A stretch of DNA of 7,533 bases, taken from NCBI GenBank assembly GCA_902784045.1, contig CACZTE010000065.1, forward strand, positions 1 through 7,533, given 5' to 3'. The notes below the pieces were generated by a model that was given only the letters and a program-made list of their open reading frames with translations, was not told the DNA's origin and made no database searches. The translations under genes and the position numbers were made by a program. This DNA comes from an uncultured Eubacterium sp. Its GTDB lineage: Bacteria; Bacillota; Clostridia; Eubacteriales; Eubacteriaceae. How positions within the stretch are numbered: the stretch's first letter is position 1; every line of letters begins with the position of its first letter. Shown here one piece after another: positions 1 to 4,548 of the stretch.

Positions 1-84
1 GGGAGTTGCCCGAGTGGCTAAAGGGGGCGGACTGTAAATCCGTTGGCTAAGCCTACGATGGTTCGAATCCATCACTCCCCACCA
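1..84 (+). tRNA. tRNA-Tyr (anticodon GTA), 5' end cut by one base
   Basis: This is a class II tRNA with a long variable arm. The acceptor 3' strand ACTCCCC (74-80) is followed by discriminator A81 and an encoded CCA (82-84). It pairs with GGGAGT at the window start plus one further G that must lie just outside, so the gene lacks only its first base here. The anticodon loop CTGTAAA places GTA at 34-36, reading tyrosine codons UAY. The variable arm contains a GGC/GCC stem, and the T arm GATGG-TTCGAAT-CCATC is canonical. It is followed after 11 bases by tRNA-Thr, probably in the same transcript, whose promoter is outside the window. Confidence 0.96.
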
Positions 85-95
85 CTTCATACAAT

Positions 96-171
96 GCCTT
101 TGTAGCTCAGCAGGTAGAGCACCACCATGGTAAGGTGGGGGTCAGCGGTTCGAATCCGCTCAAAGGCTCCA
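96..171 (+). tRNA. tRNA-Thr (anticodon GGT)
   Basis: This is a 76-nt cloverleaf. Acceptor GCCTTTG (96-102) pairs with CAAAGGC (161-167), and discriminator T168 and an encoded CCA (169-171) follow. The anticodon stem CCACC/GGTGG (122-126/134-138) closes loop ATGGTAA, with GGT at 129-131, reading ACC and ACU threonine codons. The T loop TTCGAAT is canonical. It lies 11 bases after tRNA-Tyr and about 45 bases before an intrinsic terminator, so the two tRNAs are probably co-transcribed and cut apart. A Tyr-Thr tRNA pair next to the tuf/rpmG/secE/nusG region is common in Firmicutes. Confidence 0.97.
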
Positions 172-216
172 TTCATTGTTTTACGACTGCCCCATAATGG
201 ACGGTAAAACAACAGT

Positions 217-244
217 AAGACTCACAAAATGCGAGTCTTTTTTT
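217..244 (+). terminator. Intrinsic terminator of the tRNA-Tyr/tRNA-Thr transcript
   Basis: AAGACTC (217-223) and GAGTCTT (233-239) form a 7-bp stem around a 9-nt loop, followed by an uninterrupted T run to 244. It is correctly placed to end the upstream tRNA transcript. Confidence 0.88.
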
Positions 245-384
245 AATATTAGGGGTGTGACTCATGTCAGTCCGCTTACGTCCAGGCTCCGTTTTGGCGT
301 GATCTTTCCTTATTATTTCACAATCCGGAGCTGATTTTTTCTTTGTTTCTAAAATGAAAAAAAACAAAGCATATCAGCATCATT

Positions 385-416
385 AAAAAAGCGGATTGAT
401 GGCATGATCAATCCGC
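385..416 (-). terminator. Intrinsic terminator of minus-strand tRNA-Arg
   Basis: GCGGATTGAT (391-400) and ATCAATCCGC (407-416) form a perfect 10-bp stem with a 6-nt loop. On the minus strand the stem is followed by six T residues (complement of 385-390). It begins 12 bases beyond the 3' end of tRNA-Arg in the direction of transcription. Confidence 0.92.
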
Positions 417-427
417 CGCGCGCTTTC

Positions 428-504
428 TGGCGTCCCCGAGAGGATTCGAACCTCCGGCCTACCGCTTAGGAGGCGGTCGCTCTATCCGGCTGAGCTACGA
501 GGAC
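428..504 (-). tRNA. tRNA-Arg (anticodon CCT)
   Basis: Read on the minus strand, acceptor GTCCTCG pairs with CGGGGAC (one G-T wobble), followed by discriminator G and an encoded CCA (complement of 428-430). Stem ACCGC/GCGGT closes loop CTCCTAA, which places the anticodon CCT opposite plus-strand 468-470, reading the arginine codon AGG. The D arm and the TTCGAAT T loop are canonical. The gene is monocistronic: it has its own upstream promoter and a downstream terminator, and it is convergent with the Tyr-Thr tRNA unit. Confidence 0.97.
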
Positions 505-519
505 TTTTTTTCGTTACGC

Positions 520-548
520 ATTCTATCACACCTTAGGAGATAAAGCAA
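520..548 (-). promoter_or_regulatory. Probable promoter of tRNA-Arg
   Basis: On the minus strand, TTGCTT (complement of 543-548) and TAGAAT (complement of 520-525, five of six matches to TATAAT) are separated by exactly 17 bp. The -35 box matches poorly beyond TTG. The -10 ends 15 bases before the mature tRNA 5' end, which allows a very short leader. Confidence 0.6.
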
Positions 549-582
549 TGAAATTTAAGCTGTGGCGGGATTGAACGCGCCG

Positions 583-591
583 TGGTATAAT
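583..591 (+). promoter_or_regulatory. Extended -10 promoter for the dehydrogenase operon
   Basis: TGGTATAAT is a perfect -10 hexamer (586-591) preceded by the TGn extended -10 motif (583-585). No good -35 box lies at 16-18 bp, which fits an extended -10 promoter. Transcription would begin near 598, leaving about 65 nt of leader before the dehydrogenase start. It diverges from the tRNA-Arg promoter. Confidence 0.65.
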
Positions 592-664
592 ACAAAAGGA
601 CAACAAAGCATTGACCAGAATCGCAACGTTTCGGATTTGTTGTTTTTAGAAAGCGAGAATGATT

Positions 665-1540
665 ATGAATATAACATTTATCGGCACCGGTGTGATGGGC
701 GCATCAATGGCAATGCATTTGATACGCGCAGGACATTCCCTTACGGTTTACAACCGGACCAAAGAAAAAGCGCAAAAACTTATCGCCGAAGGCGCCGTTT
801 TCAAAAAAAATGTGAGTGAAAGTGTCAAAGGCGCAGACATCGTCATCACGATGGTCGGTTTTCCGAAAGATGTCGAAGAAGTGTATTTCGGAAAAGACGG
901 CATCATTGAAAACGCCCCTGAAGGCGCGACGCTGATCGACATGACCACCACCAAACCCTCTCTTGCCGTCAAAATTTTTCAAACAGCTAAAACAAGGGGC
1001 CTTTTTGCACTTGACGCGCCGGTTTCCGGGGGAGACGTCGGCGCGAAAAATGGAACCCTCTCCATCATGGTCGGTGGAGATCGTGACGTCTATCAAAACA
1101 TGCTTCCCGTGCTAGCACTGATGGGAAGCAATATTATGTACGAAGGAAAAGCGGGAACCGGTCAGCATACCAAAATAGCTAACCAGATTGCCATTGCCGG
1201 AACGATTGCCGGCGTAAGCGAAGCGGTGGCCTATGGCAAAACCATGGGACTTGATATTGATAAAATGCTTGAGAGCATCAGTGCCGGCGCCGCGGGCAGC
1301 TGGCAAATGGCGAATCTTGCGCCCAAAATGGCCGAAGGTGATTTCACACCGGGATTTTTTATCAAACATCTGGTAAAAGATCTGGATATTGCGAAACAGG
1401 AAAGTCAATCACGAGCCCTTTCCCTTGATGTGACTACGCTTGTCGACGGAATTTATCACCTGCTAGAAAACCGGGGCATGGGGGAAGACGGTACCCAAGG
1501 TCTCATCAAATATTATCTTTCAAAGGATGAACAATCATGA
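665..1540 (+). CDS. NAD(P)-dependent beta-hydroxyacid dehydrogenase, 3-hydroxyisobutyrate dehydrogenase family
   Basis: This is a cytosolic oxidoreductase of 291 residues, the usual family length. The N-terminal Rossmann fold begins at once with GTGVMG (7-12). NRT at 30-32 after the second beta strand hints at NADP(H) preference. The substrate signature DAPVSGG is at 117-123. The catalytic lysine is K170 within GTGQHTKIANQ, with N173 behind it, and FTPGFFIKHLVKDL (227-240) supplies the second conserved lysine, K238. The SAGAAGSWQMANLAPKM stretch (206-222) resembles Bacillus YkwC-like proteins from memory, so the substrate is unknown: 3-hydroxyisobutyrate, tartronate semialdehyde and other beta-hydroxyacids are all possible. 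An in-frame ATG six bases upstream (659) exists, but the GAG purine tract at 655-657 is 7 bases from 665 and only 1 base from 659, and relatives start directly before the Rossmann strand. The stop overlaps the next start (ATGA). Confidence 0.9.
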   Translation: MNITFIGTGVMGASMAMHLIRAGHSLTVYNRTKEKAQKLIAEGAVFKKNVSESVKGADIVITMVGFPKDVEEVYFGKDGIIENAPEGATLIDMTTTKPSLAVKIFQTAKTRGLFALDAPVSGGDVGAKNGTLSIMVGGDRDVYQNMLPVLALMGSNIMYEGKAGTGQHTKIANQIAIAGTIAGVSEAVAYGKTMGLDIDKMLESISAGAAGSWQMANLAPKMAEGDFTPGFFIKHLVKDLDIAKQESQSRALSLDVTTLVDGIYHLLENRGMGEDGTQGLIKYYLSKDEQS

Positions 1541-1737
1541 GCGATACCTGGAAATTTATCCTGATTATTTTAGGCGTCATCTTATTTGTTGCCGTCGCTC
1601 CGGCAGCCATTTTTTTAATCGGAAGCGTATTGTCGCCGTATATTTCGACGCTCGGTTTTGTATTGCTCATTTTTGCGGTTACTGTCGTGCTCGCCTACCG
1701 GCATAAAAAAAACAAAGAAGACCGCAAAGATCATTAA
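1537..1737 (+). CDS. Small two-helix membrane protein of unknown function
   Basis: I do not recognise this 66-residue protein. It has two hydrophobic segments, roughly residues 6-30 and 34-54, joined by a short SPYIS turn. A strongly basic and charged tail, YRHKKNKEDRKDH, follows, so the C-terminus is expected on the cytoplasmic side and, with two passes, the N-terminus too. Its ATG overlaps the dehydrogenase stop codon by 4 bases (ATGA), and an AAAGGA ribosome binding site (1522-1527) sits inside the upstream gene. Translational coupling is therefore likely. The good ribosome binding site and clear topology argue that it is real. No function can be given. Confidence 0.75.
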   Translation: MSDTWKFILIILGVILFVAVAPAAIFLIGSVLSPYISTLGFVLLIFAVTVVLAYRHKKNKEDRKDH

Positions 1738-1753
1738 CATTTCTAAAGAAATG
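1738..1753 (+). other. Short inverted repeat after the membrane-protein stop codon
   Basis: CATTTCT (1738-1744) and AGAAATG (1747-1753) are perfect arms separated by AA, starting right after the TAA stop. There is no T run, so it is not a standard intrinsic terminator. It may be a 3'-end stabilising stem-loop or a chance feature. Confidence 0.4.
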
Positions 1754-1846
1754 AATTGACCGAAAGCAGTTTTCTGTCTCAATGCGTATTGAACAAATTT
1801 GAGCGCGGTAAAAATTGTCGTTTTTACAAAAAAATTTCAAAAAAAC

Positions 1847-1875
1847 TTGTCAGAAGAATAGTTTGCTGTTATAAT
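1847..1875 (+). promoter_or_regulatory. Strong promoter P1 upstream of rpmG
   Basis: TTGTCA (1847-1852, five of six) and TATAAT (1870-1875, perfect) are spaced by 17 bp. An A-rich tract upstream (1828-1845) resembles an UP element. The predicted start is near 1881-1883, only a few bases before the 1885-1906 hairpin. It is the distal of two promoters reading into the rpmG operon. Confidence 0.8.
1854..1870 (+). repeat. Direct repeat copy 1 in the rpmG promoter region
   Basis: AAGAATAGTTTGCTGTT matches the copy at 1927-1943 at 16 of 17 positions. This copy lies within the spacer and start of the -10 of promoter P1. The copies are 73 bp apart. Confidence 0.8.
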
Positions 1876-1884
1876 AACGAAGAT

Positions 1885-1906
1885 AAAAGGCGTCAAGCCT
1901 TTTTTT
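1885..1906 (+). terminator. Compact intrinsic terminator just after promoter P1
   Basis: AAAAGGC (1885-1891) pairs with GCCTTTT (1897-1903) around loop GTCAA, and the T run continues to 1906. It could end the dehydrogenase transcript, but it also lies immediately after the P1 start, so it would stop P1 transcripts after about 25 nt unless RNA polymerase reads through. The stem is short, with only three G-C pairs, so readthrough is plausible. Confidence 0.72.
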
Positions 1907-1926
1907 AGTGCGCATATTAAACAGAT

Positions 1927-1943
1927 AAGAATAGTTTGCCGTT
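1927..1943 (+). repeat. Direct repeat copy 2 in the rpmG promoter region
   Basis: AAGAATAGTTTGCCGTT differs from the copy at 1854-1870 by a single base. Similarity extends upstream as CAGA with a 2-nt gap. This copy ends 4 bases before the -35 box of promoter P2. Confidence 0.8.
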
Positions 1944-1947
1944 TGCG

Positions 1948-1977
1948 TTGACAAGTATCTTTACCTTGTGATATGCT
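1948..1977 (+). promoter_or_regulatory. Promoter P2 of the rpmG-secE-nusG-rplKA operon
   Basis: A perfect -35 TTGACA (1948-1953) and TATGCT (1972-1977, four of six) are spaced by 18 bp, and TG at 1969-1970 gives an extended -10. The start would be near 1984, leaving about 46 nt of leader before rpmG. It lies downstream of the 1885-1906 terminator, so it can supply full-length operon mRNA on its own. Confidence 0.75.
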
Positions 1978-2030
1978 ATTCGGTGGGCTTTTTAAAAAAC
2001 AGCACAATCAGTAAACAGGAGGTGTCGGTC

Positions 2031-2180
2031 ATGAGAGTCAAAGTGACAATGGCATGTACGGAGTGTAAACAACGTAACTACGATACGATGAAAAACAAAA
2101 AGAATACGCCTGATCGTATCGAAATGAAAAAATACTGCCCGTTTTGCAAAAAACACACAAACCATAAGGAAACGAAGTAA
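2031..2180 (+). CDS. rpmG: 50S ribosomal protein bL33 (zinc-ribbon form)
   Basis: This is a 49-residue large-subunit protein at the family's usual length. It contains the two CxxC knuckles of the zinc-binding C+ form: CTEC (9-12) and CPFC near residues 36-39. The RNYDTMKNKKNTPDRIEMKKYC core is diagnostic. The consensus site AGGAGGTG (2018-2024) fixes the start at 2031. The open frame continues upstream to 1968, but that stretch has no ribosome binding site and overlaps the P2 promoter. rpmG directly before secE and nusG is the classic Firmicutes order. The C+ form depends on zinc, and many bacteria hold a zinc-free paralogue elsewhere; none is visible here. Confidence 0.97.
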   Translation: MRVKVTMACTECKQRNYDTMKNKKNTPDRIEMKKYCPFCKKHTNHKETK

Positions 2181-2207
2181 TCGCTGAAGAAAGCGTATAG
2201 AGGAAAT

Positions 2208-2618
2208 ATGGCACAACAGCAAAATAAAAAAAGAAAAAAGAAAAACACAGCCAAGCCGAACAAAAAGAAGCAAGCTGTAAAAGTTGAAGTCGCTCAACAG
2301 CAAACCGGCGATGAAAAGGAAACGATTGTCGTTTCCAAAAAGAATGAAGTTGTCAAAGCTGAGAAAAAAGCGAAAGCCGAAAAGACAAAACCGACAAAAA
2401 AAGCTGACCGTAACGAAAAGCCCGGTATTTTCAGACGCGCGATCAATTTCCTTAAGGATGTTAAAACCGAGCTGAAAAAAGTCACATGGCTGACACCGGA
2501 CGAACTCATGAAAAGCACGGGTGTTGTGGCCGGGATTGTGGCATGCTTTACGCTTTATACTTGGATTGTCGATTCCGGTTTCGGCGCTTTGGCAGCGATG
2601 ATTCTCGGTAATAAATAA
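2208..2618 (+). CDS. secE: Preprotein translocase subunit SecE with long basic N-terminal extension
   Basis: SecE is the clamp subunit of the SecYEG channel in the cytoplasmic membrane. The conserved core is residues 74-126: an amphipathic helix FRRAINFLKDVKTELKKVTW, the TWLTPDELMKST hinge, and one membrane helix at about 104-121. Single-helix SecE proteins are usually about 60-75 residues, whereas this one has 136. Residues 1-73 form a hydrophilic lysine-rich extension with 22 lysines, glutamines and few hydrophobics, probably disordered and cytoplasmic. AGAGGA (2199-2204) precedes the ATG by 3 bases, which is tight, but no alternative in-frame Met occurs before residue 101. It lies 27 bases after rpmG and 40 bases before nusG, in one operon. 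Confidence 0.96.
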   Translation: MAQQQNKKRKKKNTAKPNKKKQAVKVEVAQQQTGDEKETIVVSKKNEVVKAEKKAKAEKTKPTKKADRNEKPGIFRRAINFLKDVKTELKKVTWLTPDELMKSTGVVAGIVACFTLYTWIVDSGFGALAAMILGNK

Positions 2619-2619
2619 C

Positions 2620-2631
2620 TAACAGCTGTTA
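2620..2631 (+). other. Perfect 12-bp palindrome in the secE-nusG spacer
   Basis: TAACAGCTGTTA is fully self-complementary. It begins 1 base after the secE stop. A competing fold pairs GTAATAA (2608-2614) with TTATTAC (2629-2635). No T run follows, so it is not a terminator. It could be a stem-loop in the mRNA or chance. Confidence 0.4.
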
Positions 2632-2658
2632 TTACGCATTCGTTATAAGGTAAAACAG

Positions 2659-3246
2659 ATGGATATCAAAAACAAACCAAAACAACAAGTGCAAACCAAT
2701 AAGCAGCGGCAAGACGATCCTGAAGGCGAGCCGAAGTGGTATGTGGCCCACACCTATTCCGGATACGAAAACAAAGTGAAAGCCGGCATTGAAGCCACGG
2801 TCAAAAACCGCGGTATGGAAGATACCATCATTCAAGTTCAGGTGCCGACCCAAGAAGTTGTTGAAACCAAAAACGGGAAAAAAGTTATCAAAGAGAAAAA
2901 ACTGTTTCCTGGTTATGTCATGATTGAAATGTACATGACCGACGACTCCTGGTATGTCGTTCGTAATACAAGAGGTGTAACCGGATTTGTCGGGCCCGAA
3001 TCAAAGCCTGTTCCGCTCACACCCGCCGAGCTTAAAAGCATGGGTATTAAACAACAAACGGTTAAAATCAATTTTAATGTCGGCGACAGTGTTAAAATTG
3101 TTGATGGTCCATTTGAAAACTATGTCGCGTCAATCGAATCGATTAATGCAGAAAAATCCCAGCTCAAAGTCATGGTTTCCGCCTTTGGCAGAGAAACGCC
3201 TTTAGAGCTGAGTTTCGAACAAATTGAAATAATCAAGAACACTTAA
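2659..3246 (+). CDS. nusG: Transcription termination/antitermination factor NusG
   Basis: NusG binds the RNA polymerase clamp to control pausing and Rho-dependent termination, and links transcription to the ribosome. The protein has 195 residues. An N-terminal tail of 25 hydrophilic residues precedes the NGN domain (about 26-118, starting KWYVAHTYSGYENKV and containing KLFPGYVMIEM at 81-91 and RNTRGVTGFVG at 102-112). The KOW domain is about 138-193, with VGDSVKIVDGPFENY and FGRETPLELSFEQIE. Within KOW, the normally invariant glycine after PFENY appears replaced: VASIES gives alanine 157. ATAAGG at 2645-2650 is 8 bases from the ATG. It is the third gene of the operon. Confidence 0.97.
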   Translation: MDIKNKPKQQVQTNKQRQDDPEGEPKWYVAHTYSGYENKVKAGIEATVKNRGMEDTIIQVQVPTQEVVETKNGKKVIKEKKLFPGYVMIEMYMTDDSWYVVRNTRGVTGFVGPESKPVPLTPAELKSMGIKQQTVKINFNVGDSVKIVDGPFENYVASIESINAEKSQLKVMVSAFGRETPLELSFEQIEIIKNT

Positions 3247-3293
3247 GGATTTATTCTTCAATATATACAAATACGCTATAAGGAGGTGCACAA

Positions 3294-3719
3294 ATGGCAA
3301 AAAAAGTCATCGGTCTAATTAAACTTCAGATCCCGGCCGGTAAAGCCACTCCGGCACCGCCGGTTGGTCCCGCTTTGGGTCAGCACGGTGTCAACATCAT
3401 GGGCTTTTGCAAGGAATTTAACGCAAAGACCGCCAATCAGGCAGGTATGATCATTCCCGTGGTTATTACCGTATTCCAGGATCATTCATTTACATTTATC
3501 ACAAAAACACCACCGGCAGCCGTTCTCTTAAAGAAAGCAGCCGGACTTGAAAAAGCATCGGGAGAACCCAACAAAACAAAGGTTGCTTCCGTTACGCAAG
3601 ATCAAGTGCGTGAAATCGCAACGACCAAAATGCCCGATCTCAACGCGGCTGACATCGATGCTGCTATGCGCATGGTAGCCGGTACAGCCAGAAGCATGGG
3701 CATTACCGTCGAAGAATAA
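3294..3719 (+). CDS. rplK: 50S ribosomal protein uL11
   Basis: This 141-residue protein is at exactly the family's usual length. It binds the GTPase-associated region of 23S rRNA with uL10/bL12 at the base of the factor-binding stalk. The N-terminal domain has the proline-rich IPAGKATPAPPVGPALGQHG stretch (13-32), the thiostrepton-contact region. The C-terminal rRNA-binding domain is about 72-141, with TKTPPAAVLLKKAAG and the ending AGTARSMGITVEE. A strong site, AAGGAGGTG (3280-3288), precedes the start. It lies 47 bases after nusG with no promoter or terminator that I can see between. Confidence 0.98.
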   Translation: MAKKVIGLIKLQIPAGKATPAPPVGPALGQHGVNIMGFCKEFNAKTANQAGMIIPVVITVFQDHSFTFITKTPPAAVLLKKAAGLEKASGEPNKTKVASVTQDQVREIATTKMPDLNAADIDAAMRMVAGTARSMGITVEE

Positions 3720-3764
3720 TCATCTCGGCAAAAACAAATTACGAAGAATTATTAATAACCTTAA

Positions 3765-3793
3765 GTGGGAGGATTAAAATCCGTTAAAACCAC
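3765..3793 (+). promoter_or_regulatory. Probable L1-binding mRNA site (autogenous control of rplA)
   Basis: Outer stem GTGG (3765-3768)/CCAC (3790-3793) and inner stem GGAT (3771-3774)/ATCC (3779-3782) flank an asymmetric internal loop: two bases (GA, 3769-3770) on one side and GTTAAAA (3783-3789) on the other. This resembles the L1 site of 23S rRNA, which as I recall reads GUGGGAG on one strand and UGAAAUACCAC on the other. The rplA ribosome binding site AAGGAGG starts at 3794, directly after the stem, so L1 bound here would hinder rplA translation. The autoregulatory role is inferred from known L1 behaviour in other prokaryotes. Confidence 0.7.
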
Positions 3794-3804
3794 AAGGAGG
3801 AAAC

Positions 3805-4494
3805 ATGAAAAAAGGTAAAAAATATCAAGACAACTTAAAGTCATACGATAAACACACGTTGTTTGATTACGAAGAAGCGATCGCTCAAGTCAAAAAAATG
3901 GCTACCGCTAAATTTGATGAAAGTATTGAGCTTCACTGCCGTATGGGCGTCGATTCCCGTCACGCCGATCAACAAATCCGCGGAGCGATGGTTTTGCCCC
4001 ACGGAACAGGTAACACAGTCCGCGTGCTGGTTATCACCAAAGGCGACAAAGTTCAGGAAGCGCTTGATGCCGGCGCCGATTATGCCGGCGAAGATGAATA
4101 TATCGAAAAAATCCAAAAAGAAAACTGGTTTGATTTCGATGTTATCATCGCTACTCCCGATATGATGGGTAAAGTCGGCCGTTTGGGTCGAGTCTTGGGG
4201 CCGAAAGGGCTCATGCCGAACCCCAAATCCGGCACTGTCACTCCCGATGTCGCAAAAGCCGTCAAAGATACCAAAGCCGGTAAAGTGGAATATCGTTTGG
4301 ACAAAACCAACATCATCCACGTCATCATCGGTAAGGCGTCATTCGACGATCAAAAACTTTTGGAAAATCTGGAAGCGATTCTGGAAACCATCAAAAAGGC
4401 TAAACCCGCAGCGGCCAAAGGTCAATACTTCCGCAGCGTCACCATTGCCTCTACCATGGGTCCCGGTGTCAAAATCAACCCTGCCAGAATTTAA
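3805..4494 (+). CDS. rplA: 50S ribosomal protein uL1
   Basis: This 229-residue protein is at the standard length. It binds 23S rRNA to form the mobile L1 stalk at the E site and usually represses its own mRNA. Domain I comprises the N- and C-termini, including FDESIELHCRMGVD (37-50) and the ending TMGPGVKINPARI. Domain II is the inserted Rossmann-like part at about 70-160. The family signature is LGPKGLMPNPKSGTVT (131-146), followed by KVEYRLDKTNIIHVIIGK (160-177). AAGGAGG (3794-3800) is 4 bases from the ATG, directly behind the probable L1 site. It is the last gene of the rpmG operon, because a new promoter follows within 20 bases. Confidence 0.98.
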   Translation: MKKGKKYQDNLKSYDKHTLFDYEEAIAQVKKMATAKFDESIELHCRMGVDSRHADQQIRGAMVLPHGTGNTVRVLVITKGDKVQEALDAGADYAGEDEYIEKIQKENWFDFDVIIATPDMMGKVGRLGRVLGPKGLMPNPKSGTVTPDVAKAVKDTKAGKVEYRLDKTNIIHVIIGKASFDDQKLLENLEAILETIKKAKPAAAKGQYFRSVTIASTMGPGVKINPARI

Positions 4495-4506
4495 GTTTTT
4501 CCATCT

Positions 4507-4533
4507 ATGCCGTTGACAAAAATGTGACGGCAT
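4507..4533 (+). promoter_or_regulatory. Dyad overlapping the rplJ -35 region (possible operator)
   Basis: ATGCCGT (4507-4513) and ACGGCAT (4527-4533) are perfect 7-bp inverted arms. Inside, ACA (4516-4518) and TGT (4523-4525) extend the symmetry around AAAA. The dyad covers the -35 box TTGACA and most of the spacer. It could be an operator, or a 3' stem-loop of the rplKA mRNA, although no T run follows. Confidence 0.5.
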
Positions 4534-4541
4534 GTTAAATT
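4513..4541 (+). promoter_or_regulatory. Promoter of rplJ-rplL
   Basis: A perfect -35 TTGACA (4513-4518) and TAAATT (4536-4541, four of six) are spaced by 17 bp. TG at 4533-4534 provides an extended -10. The start would be near 4548, just before the L10 leader structure, so the whole leader would be transcribed. Confidence 0.75.
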
Positions 4542-4548
4542 AAATAAA

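Noticed and set aside
173..367. 64-residue minus-strand open frame across the tRNA-Thr trailer and terminator
   Set aside because: It overlaps the terminator and AT-rich hairpins, has no recognisable domain and looks low-complexity at its start.
562..819. 85-residue plus-strand open frame overlapping the dehydrogenase start
   Set aside because: It covers the extended -10 promoter and runs out of frame through the well-supported Rossmann fold; the arginine-rich end is a frame shadow.
704..1408. Minus-strand open frames inside the dehydrogenase gene
   Set aside because: They are antisense shadows of a gene with clear family motifs, without ribosome binding sites or domains.
1808..1827. GTAAAAA/TTTTTAC inverted repeat upstream of P1
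   Set aside because: All but one pair in each arm are A-T, and it lies in an A/T-rich tract better explained as an UP-like element; chance symmetry is likely.
1968..2030. Upstream N-terminal extension of rpmG
   Set aside because: bL33 is about 49 residues and the consensus ribosome binding site at 2018-2024 sets the start at 2031; the extension overlaps the P2 -10 box.
1992..2303. 103-residue hydrophobic minus-strand open frame
   Set aside because: Its apparent hydrophobicity is the antisense of lysine-rich rpmG/secE codons (AAA/AAG read as TTT/CTT).
3841..4320. 159-residue minus-strand open frame within rplA
   Set aside because: It is antisense to a full-length uL1 with strong family signatures and has no start signals.
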